Positions 15,893 through 23,221 of a DNA stretch of 43,163 nucleotides are shown here, piece by piece (positions within the stretch are counted from its first letter, which is position 1; each line of letters begins with the position of its first letter). This DNA is from Parvibaculum indicum (lineage in GTDB: Bacteria; Pseudomonadota; Alphaproteobacteria; Parvibaculales; Parvibaculaceae). A program made the translations under genes and the position numbers. The DNA is taken from positions 1 through 43,163 of the forward strand of contig NZ_JAASQO010000022.1 in the NCBI RefSeq assembly GCF_011762095.1. The letters are read 5' to 3'. The notes under the pieces are model-generated. The model worked only from the letters and a program-made list of their open reading frames with translations, made no database searches and was not told the DNA's origin.

Positions 15893-16063
15893 TTCCCTGA
15901 ATTTCAGGGAAAATACAGGGAATTTCGCCCGAATCTGCATCCCCAAGGCTAAAGACCGCTGAAATAGCCCGGCAACTTCCGTGACTTAGCGTCAATTTCC
16001 CTGGAAACCAGAACAGGGAAATTTAATCGGCATATCAGGGAATTTTCGCGAGGGAACAGGGAC
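15893..16063. repeat. Cluster of CAGGGAA / TTCCCTG repeats
   Basis: Short repeats occur in both orientations: TTCCCTG at 15893-15899 and 15997-16003, and CAGGGAA at 15905-15911, 15916-15922, 16014-16020 and 16036-16042, with a further CAGGGA near 16057. Two copies extend to CAGGGAATTT(T)CGC. The region 15614-16215 has no supportable gene. Iteron-like arrays next to a serine recombinase could be accessory recombination sites, an attachment region or a replication-related locus. Confidence 0.6.
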
Positions 16064-16215
16064 CATACCGACCGCCTAACGGCGCGGCTCAAGCCGCATC
16101 AATTGTCAGAATCAGATGCGATTCTTGGCCCGGAGATTGGAACTTTCCAACGAGGCCAGCCATGAGCGATCGCGTTCTCAAGAGGATGATGGACGACTAT
16201 TGCCGCGTCCGGATT

Positions 16216-16340
16216 TCCCCCTTGCTCCCGCAGGATCGCGATGATCTGCTCTTGCGTGAACCTCAATCGTTTCATCGTCCGTCTCCTTCTCCTTGACGGA
16301 CTCTACTCATTTTTGGAGGAGTTTGCGGGGCTCACGTCAC
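16216..16340 (-). pseudogene. IS3-family insertion sequence remnant
   Basis: Reading leftward, a putative IS end (about 16340) is followed by AGGAGA and an ATG at 16275 opening MKRLRFTQEQIIAILREQ, the standard start of IS3-family (IS407/IS51-type) OrfA. After about 20 residues the similarity stops near 16216 and the frame continues into unrelated sequence. No catalytic DDE part is present, so this is a dead 5' fragment, and its position suggests a past recombination breakpoint. Confidence 0.7.
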
Positions 16341-16426
16341 GCCGAATAAAAACATTCAATCCCAAGACGCGCCGACGGAGCTCACAACATGATGGCATGG
16401 TCTATCCTCTCAGCAGGCAGTCGTTC

Positions 16427-16957
16427 TCATCGCATTTGGTCTGATCCGTCAAGGTAGACAGAAAGTGTTTCGTCTCCCCCTCGCGAAACGACTGTCAGAA
16501 TTGCTTTGGTTGGTCTTTGCGCTTCGGGTATCCATGCAGCTGTTGCGACGCCGTTCCCTCTGTTTTCTGCAATTGCGATGGTTTGCATCAAGCCGATCCG
16601 AGCGTTTTGAACTGCCATGCGCATATTCCGATGTCGAGCCCGGAGTGATCTGGAAAGATATCGGCGGTACGATTTATCCAGTACCGCGCCATTCTTACCA
16701 TCGATAAACACGATTTCCTTTCTTTCGGACGTCAAGAATTCCACGCGATAAGCATGTGCCTCATCTCGCCTATCCGGCTTTATGCTCACTGCCGTTCCCT
16801 TCGAATGCATCCTTGCGGAATCGAGAATATCCAAAAGAGACATCCGCGCCTGATCCGAAGACACTGTCTGCAACCTATAGTCATTTCCTGAATAGGCATG
16901 ACCGACTGGAGCCGTTGATGCGAGTGCAGCCAGCGATATGACGAGAGCGGTTTTCAT
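16427..16957 (-). CDS. Periplasmic PepSY-domain protein
   Basis: A 176-residue protein with a signal peptide (MKTALVISLAALASTAPVGHA) and two PepSY-type repeats, the first ending in RKEIVFIDGKNGAVL and the second in ETLSVYLDG. GGAAAGG precedes the ATG at 16957; a longer in-frame extension to 17221 runs into czcA and is rejected. PepSY domains often bind or inhibit proteases or help handle metals. It follows czcA on the same strand after 100 bp, so it may be the last gene of the efflux operon, possibly sensing or buffering metal in the periplasm. Confidence 0.85.
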   Translation of the reverse strand: MKTALVISLAALASTAPVGHAYSGNDYRLQTVSSDQARMSLLDILDSARMHSKGTAVSIKPDRRDEAHAYRVEFLTSERKEIVFIDGKNGAVLDKSYRRYLSRSLRARHRNMRMAVQNARIGLMQTIAIAENRGNGVATAAWIPEAQRPTKAILTVVSRGGDETLSVYLDGSDQMR

Positions 16958-17057
16958 GAGATAGCCTTTCCTTGAGGCACGCCCTGACGGGCGCCGTTGG
17001 AGTACGGAATTTCGGTCTAGGTTTGAACACCGAGAAATTTTGTGACCTTGCATTGTT

Positions 17058-20000
17058 CTACCGCTCCGCTCCGTGCGCGAGTTTGTAGAGAACAGGCAGG
17101 ACAACCAAGGTGAGAAGCGTTGACGACAGGATTCCGCCGATAACAACAGTCGCGAGAGGGCGCTGAACTTCAGCACCTGCGCTGGTGGCAAGCGCCATCG
17201 GCACAAACCCCAACGACGCAACCAAGGCCGTCATAAGCACAGGACGGAGCCTCCTGCTCGCGCCTTCCCATATCGCTTCGTCGAGGTGCATTCCCTGCGC
17301 TCGCAGATTCTTGATGAAGCTGATGATCACCAGGCCGTTCAGGACCGCCACTCCGGACAAAGCGATAAAGCCTACGCCGGCGGATATTGAGAGTGGCAGG
17401 CCGCGAATGGCGAGGGCGACCAGACCACCCGTCAAGGCCAGTGGTACGCCGGAAAAGACGAGGAGAGCATCCTTGGCGGTTCCCAGACTTGCAAACAGAA
17501 GAGCAAAAATCAGAATCATCGCAAGCGGAACGACGACAGAAAGTGTTCGAACCGCCGAGACCAATTGCTTGAACTGCCCGCCCCATTCCATCCAGTAACC
17601 GGCGGGGAGTACTACATTGGCCTTCACCCGTTTCTGTGCTTCCGAGACAAATGAACCAAGGTCGCGCTCACGAATGTTTGCAGACACCACTATTCGACGC
17701 TTGCCATTCTCCCGACTGATTTGATTGGGGCCGGTGGTGAGCTTCACATTCGCTACTTCCCGCAAAGGGACGACGCGCGGCATGGTTTCGGGGAAAGGCT
17801 CATATGAGGAGATCGATACATCTGTCGTTTCCGGATGAACGGGAGGCAACGGAATCGGCAACTCTCGCAGCCTGTCGACATCCTGCCTGACGTTTTCCGG
17901 AAGGCGGACAATGACGGGGCTACGCCAGTCCCCTTCATAGAATGTGCCTGCCCGGCTCCCTCCCATCGCCGATCTTACGGTTTCCTGTATGTCGGCCACG
18001 TTGAGCCCCAACCTGGCCGCAGCATCCCTATCGATATCGATCGAAAGAACCGGCAGGCCCGTTACCTGTTCGACATTTATATTGGCCGCACCATCAATCC
18101 CGCCAACGACCGTGGCAATTTCACCGGCGGTTTGGCGCAGCTGTTCCATGTCATCGCCGAAGACCTTGATTCCAATATCCGCCCTGACACCGGAGATCAA
18201 TTCATTGAACCTAAGCTCGATCGGCTGCGAGAGCTCGAACTTGGAGCCCGGCAGGCCCTCCAGTTTCTGCTCGATTTCGGCGAGAAGAACATCCTTGGGC
18301 TTGGATGGATCCGGCCAGTCCTCGCGATCCTTCATGATGACGTATGCGTCGGAAATGTTCGGCGGCATTGCGTCTGTCGCTACCTCCGCCGTTCCCGTGC
18401 GGGCAAACACATCCCTTACTTCCGGCAGTTTCAGGAGAACCTTCTCCACATCGGTTTGCATTTCGACAGACTGCGTAAGACTTGTTCCCGGAACGCGAAG
18501 AGCCTGTACGGCCACATCCCCCTCGTCCAACTGAGGAATGAATTCCGTTCCGAACCTCGTCATACCGAGGCCGGTCAGCACGAGCAGGACGATGGAAACC
18601 GACAACACCGTGTAATTGTGCCGCAGCGCCCAGGAAAGGCCAGGTTCATAGGTCCTTTGCGCCCAACGCATGATTGGGCTCTCCTTTTCCTCGACATTGC
18701 CACGAATGAATATGGCGATTGCCGCGGGAACGAATGTCAGGGCCAGCACCATCGCTCCTGCCAGAGCAAGGATTACGGTGAGAGCCATCGGCGTGAACAT
18801 TTTACCCTCCACCCCGGAGAGGGTAAGGATCGGGAGGTAGACCACTGTGATGATGAAGGAGCCGAACAAAGCGGGGGTCATGACCTCCCGCGTCGCATCC
18901 GCTACCACAGAAAACCGTTCCGACATATGCAACGTCCGGCCAAATCGTTTTTGCTCTTCGGAAAGCCGGCGGAGGCAGTTTTCGACAATGATCACCGCAC
19001 CGTCGACTATCAGCCCGAAATCCAGCGCGCCCAAACTCATCAGGTTGGCACTGATCTGATATTCGACCATGCCGGTAATGGTGATGAGCATTGAAAGCGG
19101 AATGACCATCGCAGTGATCAATGCAGCTTTGAAATTGCGCAGAAGAATGAACAGGACAGCGATCACCAGCGCCGCGCCTTCAAACAGGTTTTTCTGAACT
19201 GTTTCGATCGTCTTCTGAACCAGCGACGTCCGATCATAGAGTGGCTGAATCACAAATCCCGCGGGAAGGCTTTTCTGTATCTCGTCGACCTTGGCTCTGA
19301 CAGCGGCAGCGACCTCCCGACTGTTTTCGCCAACGAGCATAACTGCCGTTCCGATCAGCGTTTCAGTTCCGTTGTGCGTTCCCGCGCCGGTACGTAACTC
19401 CTTTCCGAACGTCACTTCAGCAATGTCGTGTACATAGACCGGGCGGCCTTCATGCGTACCCAGAAGGATTTCCGAAAACTGTTCCGTGGTTTCGACCTGA
19501 CCGGGAACCCGGATCAGATACTGCTCGCCGTTCTGTTCGATATAGCCCGCACCAACATTTACGTTGTTGTCCTCCAACGCCTCTCTCAGGTCGCTGAATG
19601 ACATGCCGTAAGATGTCAGCTTGTATGGATCCGGCACGACATGTATCTGCCTCTCGAAGCCACCGATCGCATTCACCTCGGCGACTCCCCTAACCGTACG
19701 CAGCTGCGGCTTCACGACCCAGTCATGTAATGCACGGATATCGGACTTGCCGGATGAGATATCCCCGGACGCCAGATCAGGGCGAAACTCCATGCTGTAC
19801 ATGAAGATTTCCCCAAGACCCGTGGAGATCGGGCCCATGCTCGTTTCGGTGTCATTCGGAAGCTCGGCCGCACTGGCCTGTATCCGCTCCCCGACAAGTT
19901 GCCGCGCCCGATATATGTCCGTCCCTTCTCGGAAGACGACGGTAATCTGCGACAATCCATATCGAGATATCGAGCGCGTGTAGTCCAACGCGGGCAGACC

Positions 20001-20222
20001 ACTCATTGCCGTTTCCAATGGAAAGGTTACCCTCTGCTCCACCTCGAGCGGGGAATAGCCTTGAGCCACCGTATTAACCTGAACCTGAACATTCGTGATG
20101 TCAGGAACAGCCCCAATGGGAAGGCGTGTAAAATTGTAGGCGCCGATCGCAGCGACAAAAGCAGTGGCCATAAGCACCAACCAGCGGTGCTGGACACAGA
20201 AAGATACGACTCTTGCAATCAT
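17058..20222 (-). CDS. czcA: Heavy-metal RND efflux pump, inner-membrane subunit (CzcA family)
   Basis: A 1054-residue proton-driven transporter of the HME-RND class, normal length, with the N-terminal helix (RWLVLMATAFVAAIGAYNF), two large periplasmic loops and two blocks of membrane helices. The fourth helix carries DFGLIVDGAVIIVEN, the motif that marks divalent-cation (Co/Zn/Cd) CzcA-like pumps rather than Cu/Ag CusA. It exports metal from the periplasm or cytoplasm through CzcB and CzcC. The start lies 9 bases after the czcB stop. A long frame on the opposite strand within it is a shadow. Confidence 0.96.
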   Translation of the reverse strand: MIARVVSFCVQHRWLVLMATAFVAAIGAYNFTRLPIGAVPDITNVQVQVNTVAQGYSPLEVEQRVTFPLETAMSGLPALDYTRSISRYGLSQITVVFREGTDIYRARQLVGERIQASAAELPNDTETSMGPISTGLGEIFMYSMEFRPDLASGDISSGKSDIRALHDWVVKPQLRTVRGVAEVNAIGGFERQIHVVPDPYKLTSYGMSFSDLREALEDNNVNVGAGYIEQNGEQYLIRVPGQVETTEQFSEILLGTHEGRPVYVHDIAEVTFGKELRTGAGTHNGTETLIGTAVMLVGENSREVAAAVRAKVDEIQKSLPAGFVIQPLYDRTSLVQKTIETVQKNLFEGAALVIAVLFILLRNFKAALITAMVIPLSMLITITGMVEYQISANLMSLGALDFGLIVDGAVIIVENCLRRLSEEQKRFGRTLHMSERFSVVADATREVMTPALFGSFIITVVYLPILTLSGVEGKMFTPMALTVILALAGAMVLALTFVPAAIAIFIRGNVEEKESPIMRWAQRTYEPGLSWALRHNYTVLSVSIVLLVLTGLGMTRFGTEFIPQLDEGDVAVQALRVPGTSLTQSVEMQTDVEKVLLKLPEVRDVFARTGTAEVATDAMPPNISDAYVIMKDREDWPDPSKPKDVLLAEIEQKLEGLPGSKFELSQPIELRFNELISGVRADIGIKVFGDDMEQLRQTAGEIATVVGGIDGAANINVEQVTGLPVLSIDIDRDAAARLGLNVADIQETVRSAMGGSRAGTFYEGDWRSPVIVRLPENVRQDVDRLRELPIPLPPVHPETTDVSISSYEPFPETMPRVVPLREVANVKLTTGPNQISRENGKRRIVVSANIRERDLGSFVSEAQKRVKANVVLPAGYWMEWGGQFKQLVSAVRTLSVVVPLAMILIFALLFASLGTAKDALLVFSGVPLALTGGLVALAIRGLPLSISAGVGFIALSGVAVLNGLVIISFIKNLRAQGMHLDEAIWEGASRRLRPVLMTALVASLGFVPMALATSAGAEVQRPLATVVIGGILSSTLLTLVVLPVLYKLAHGAER

Positions 20223-20231
20223 GACCGCTCC

Positions 20232-21239
20232 TCAGTGCCCGTGAGTAGCGGAACCTTTTTCAGCCTCCGCCTTAAGTAGAAAACTGTTTTCCGAGACATA
20301 GACCTCGCCGGCAGACAGGCCGTTGATGATCTCCACATTCGTGCTGTCCTGACGCCCTAGCTGGACGCGACGCATCACAAAATGTCCTTCATCCCGCTGC
20401 ACGAAGAGCATCGGATCGGTACCCTCAAACTGTATTGCGGATCTACGAACAACGATCTCTGCGCTGGTCGGCTCTCTCTCCACCGATGCACGCATATAGA
20501 GCCCCGGCTGGAGGTCCGACCGCTCGTTTGGGACGACCACCCGCGCGAGAAGGCTTTGAGTATCCTGCCGCGCGACCGGCGACATATAGCTGATAGTCGA
20601 CACCCGCCGGTCCGCGCCTTCACTCGGATGAAAGCTGACGGTCTGGCCAAGCTCAATCTTGTCCGCGTCGTGTCGATGCACCTGAAGATCAAGCCAGACA
20701 GACGACAGATCTGCGATCACCATCAAGGGCTCTTCAAGTCCCGCGTAACTGCCCGTCACCACATTCCAGCGGATAATTTGTCCATCAATCGGCGACTTTA
20801 TTGTGTAGGCTCGCAGACTTTCGTTGCTTTCTATGACGACAAGCTCATCACCTTTTTCAACGCTCTCACCCAATCGTGCCTTTGCTTCGACTACGACACC
20901 TTCGAAACGCGGCACGACATGAACCAGTCTTTCCATATTTGGCCTGATGACCCCGAACAGCTCCACCGAAGGGGTGATAAGATCGGAACCGGCGGTAGAA
21001 AGTGTGAGGTTCGCTGCCTCAAGCTGCGCGTCCGACAACTCAACAATGTTTTCTTTCTCGTGTTCGGCCTCGGAATTATGCTTGTCTGCGTTGCCTTCCT
21101 CATGCACCGACGCTTCCCGCTCGGGATGTTCCTGTTCGGCCGAAAAGGCCGGTGAAGCGACAGAAAAAAGTGCCGCCAGAAAAACCACCATTGCGGCAGA
21201 GCTCATCGAATTTGCGGGTTTGCTTTCGAACGCAATCAT
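20232..21239 (-). CDS. czcB: RND efflux periplasmic adaptor (CzcB family)
   Basis: A 335-residue membrane-fusion protein with an N-terminal signal (AMVVFLAALFSVASPAFSA). A His/Glu-rich acidic stretch (residues about 35-60, with EQEHPEREASVHEEGN) may bind metal at the entrance. Then come the barrel-sandwich (VEAKARLGESVEKGDELVVIES, TIKSPIDGQIIRW) and beta-barrel domains. ATG at 21239 overlaps the czcC stop (ATGA) and has GAGGGAG upstream. The C-terminus ends in a short His-containing tail (GSATHGH). It links CzcA to the outer-membrane channel. There is no long coiled-coil hairpin, as usual in CzcB/CusB types. Confidence 0.94.
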   Translation of the reverse strand: MIAFESKPANSMSSAAMVVFLAALFSVASPAFSAEQEHPEREASVHEEGNADKHNSEAEHEKENIVELSDAQLEAANLTLSTAGSDLITPSVELFGVIRPNMERLVHVVPRFEGVVVEAKARLGESVEKGDELVVIESNESLRAYTIKSPIDGQIIRWNVVTGSYAGLEEPLMVIADLSSVWLDLQVHRHDADKIELGQTVSFHPSEGADRRVSTISYMSPVARQDTQSLLARVVVPNERSDLQPGLYMRASVEREPTSAEIVVRRSAIQFEGTDPMLFVQRDEGHFVMRRVQLGRQDSTNVEIINGLSAGEVYVSENSFLLKAEAEKGSATHGH

Positions 21240-22531
21240 GACTTTTCTCCCTCTCGCGACATTTCCGAAGCGGCTGATTGATACGTGTCGCCGGTAAGCC
21301 CTTCTATTTCGATCAGGGAAAGTCGGCACGAGAGCACGGCCTCAACGGCTTGTTGAGCGCTGTCGATCTCCACCTGCAATGCGCCGAGGAGATCGAGCAC
21401 ACCAAAGCGGCCGAGGCGATAACCTTTGCGAATGGAACGCGCCGAGTCTCGCGCGGCCGGAAGCACGGTGTTGCGAAACCTTTTCGCCTCGAGGCAGCTA
21501 CTTTGATATTCTTGGTAGGCCTTTCTCAGCCTCTCGGACAAAACAAGTTGCGTTTGCCTGACGGAAAGCCTGGCAGCATTGGTGCGCGCACCGGCCGCAC
21601 GGATATTTCCCTGGTTTGCATCGGCAACCGGGATGGGAATAGACAACGAAATCAGGAAGGCGCTTTCGTCTATACCATTGAAATGGCGGGCACCGACTCC
21701 GATTGTGGGATCTGGAACAGCTCTGGACTTTTCCAGTGCATAGGCAGCGCTTCCTTCTTCCACTTTTGCCTTTTCAACACCGAGAATCGGATGTGCGTCG
21801 ACTTTCTTTAGCAGCTCCCCAAGCCCGGGAAGATTTGTTGAGGCGAGAGCAAGAGAGCCAGTCGCCTTGAGCTTTCGGTAGCCATCCTCGTTCCAGAGAG
21901 TAAGAAGAGCCTGCCGTGCAATGATCAATCCCGATTGTGCGCGTTGAAGCCTGATGCCCGACAGTTCAAGGGCAAGCTCGCCCCGGTTGCTATCCGCTTC
22001 CGGCGACGCCCCCTTGCTAACCTTCTCACGAAGCGCACGCGCAGCATTTTTCATTTCCTTAGCGGCCCTGGACGCCAGGTCGACTTCTCGTTGCGCAGCG
22101 AGGAGGCGGACAAAAGCTTTCTTGGTTTTCACCTCAAGGTCGCGAACAACCAGATCCCTGTGCAGGCGGGCGCCCTCGTTGGCGGCCCGAGCGCGGCGCA
22201 TACGGATTTCTCGCTTCCCGCCCAGTTCAATTTTCTGCGAGACCGCCGCCGTCAGATCAGCTTCTTTCAGACCTGTATACGCTCCTGAGCCGAAAGCATT
22301 TTCCGCCTCTATCGATAATTCGGGATTGGGTAGCAGACCGGCTTGTTCAAGATCGCCTTTACCGGCTTCTATTGCCGATTGCGCGATCGATAGGTTGAGA
22401 TTGGCTGCGATTGCACGCTCCACAGCCTTGTTCATTGAAATAGTCTCTGCCGCACGGACAGGCGTCAGCACAAAGATGGAACAGCACACGAGCCATCCCA
22501 TCCCCCGTGCCCGACATAGGGGAGAAAACAT
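21236..22531 (-). CDS. czcC: RND efflux outer-membrane factor (CzcC family)
   Basis: A 431-residue TolC-family protein with a signal sequence (GWLVCCSIFVLTPVRAAE). Two repeated alpha-hairpin units are opened by AVERAIAANLNLSIAQSAIEAG and LLPNPELSIEAENAFGSG. It provides the outer-membrane exit for the CzcA-CzcB pump. AGGTGA lies 3 bases before the ATG at 22531. It is the first of the three coupled pump genes. The order C-B-A matches classical czc operons. Confidence 0.94.
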   Translation of the reverse strand: MFSPLCRARGMGWLVCCSIFVLTPVRAAETISMNKAVERAIAANLNLSIAQSAIEAGKGDLEQAGLLPNPELSIEAENAFGSGAYTGLKEADLTAAVSQKIELGGKREIRMRRARAANEGARLHRDLVVRDLEVKTKKAFVRLLAAQREVDLASRAAKEMKNAARALREKVSKGASPEADSNRGELALELSGIRLQRAQSGLIIARQALLTLWNEDGYRKLKATGSLALASTNLPGLGELLKKVDAHPILGVEKAKVEEGSAAYALEKSRAVPDPTIGVGARHFNGIDESAFLISLSIPIPVADANQGNIRAAGARTNAARLSVRQTQLVLSERLRKAYQEYQSSCLEAKRFRNTVLPAARDSARSIRKGYRLGRFGVLDLLGALQVEIDSAQQAVEAVLSCRLSLIEIEGLTGDTYQSAASEMSREGEKS

Positions 22532-22586
22532 TCGTCACCTGTAGAAGAAGATTGGAAAGCGCCGATCGATGTCGGCACAGCTACAG

Positions 22587-22901
22587 CTATGACAGGATGT
22601 TTTGCGGGGGAGGTGTTTCGAAATCCAAAGGATGATCGCGAAGCTGGGAGTGCTTCGAGGATTTCACGTGGGCTGACGAAAGTCTTAGCGATCTGTTCGG
22701 TTCGGACCGCCAACCAAAATGCTCACCGATGTGGCAAACCTCGCACAGTATATCTCCCACGGAGACTGTATGCGTGCCTGAGGATTTCTCGATCGACACC
22801 TCATTGCCGGACGAAGCTGGCGCAACGGCAAAGTGCCGAGCACTTTCTGCCGCGCCCAACGTCACGCTCAACAAGAGTACAATCACTAGCCACTTGAACA
22901 T
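22587..22901 (-). CDS. Small secreted Cys/His protein upstream of czcCBA
   Basis: A 104-residue protein with a clear signal peptide (MFKWLVIVLLLSVTLGAAESA) and a CEVCHIGEHFGW segment that could bind a metal ion. It ends in a Pro-rich tail (DFETPPPQNILS). It sits 55 bp before czcC on the same strand and so is probably the first gene of the operon, similar in position to CzcI-type small periplasmic regulators, though not clearly homologous. The ribosome binding site is weak, so the exact start is uncertain. Confidence 0.65.
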   Translation of the reverse strand: MFKWLVIVLLLSVTLGAAESARHFAVAPASSGNEVSIEKSSGTHTVSVGDILCEVCHIGEHFGWRSEPNRSLRLSSAHVKSSKHSQLRDHPLDFETPPPQNILS

Positions 22902-23221
22902 TGCAGCAATATGCCTTCGTCAAGAGGCGAAGCCAACAGACAATTTGCGGAATTAGGTCAAGAGATCCTGCTTGGACGCGCTGGCGGGGTGCGTCCCAAG
23001 GACGCATGCGCAAAAACCCGCTGCTTCAACTCCGTCTTACAAAGAGAGTATCTGCGATTTAAAGGCGCTCGATACTCCCCATGGGGAGATCGTAAATGGC
23101 TAAAAACGGACCAGCGCGTCTGAGCACTATGGGGGCTCCACGCCCCGTCCCGTTGCATCACCGAGCTGCTCAGGCTCAAGTGATCAAAGGACACTGCTTC
23201 CAGCTGGATGAAACCTGGGGC
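22902..23221. other. Intergenic region upstream of the czc-like operon
   Basis: About 320 bp with no gene that I can support. It holds a perfect 14-bp palindrome, CTCCCCATGGGGAG, at 23075-23088, which could be an operator, and a small TGCGTC/GACGCA hairpin near 23003-23019. The czc-like promoter should be here; no clear -35/-10 pair was found. Confidence 0.4.

Noticed and set aside
15893-16063. CRISPR array
   Set aside because: Repeats are only about 7-10 bp, occur in both orientations and are irregularly spaced.
16958-17221. Longer N-terminus for the PepSY protein
   Set aside because: It would overlap czcA, and the signal peptide with a good ribosome site begins at 16957.
17835-19094. 419-residue open frame on the plus strand inside czcA
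   Set aside because: It lies fully antisense to a well-supported czcA and has the composition of a shadow frame, with no family pattern.
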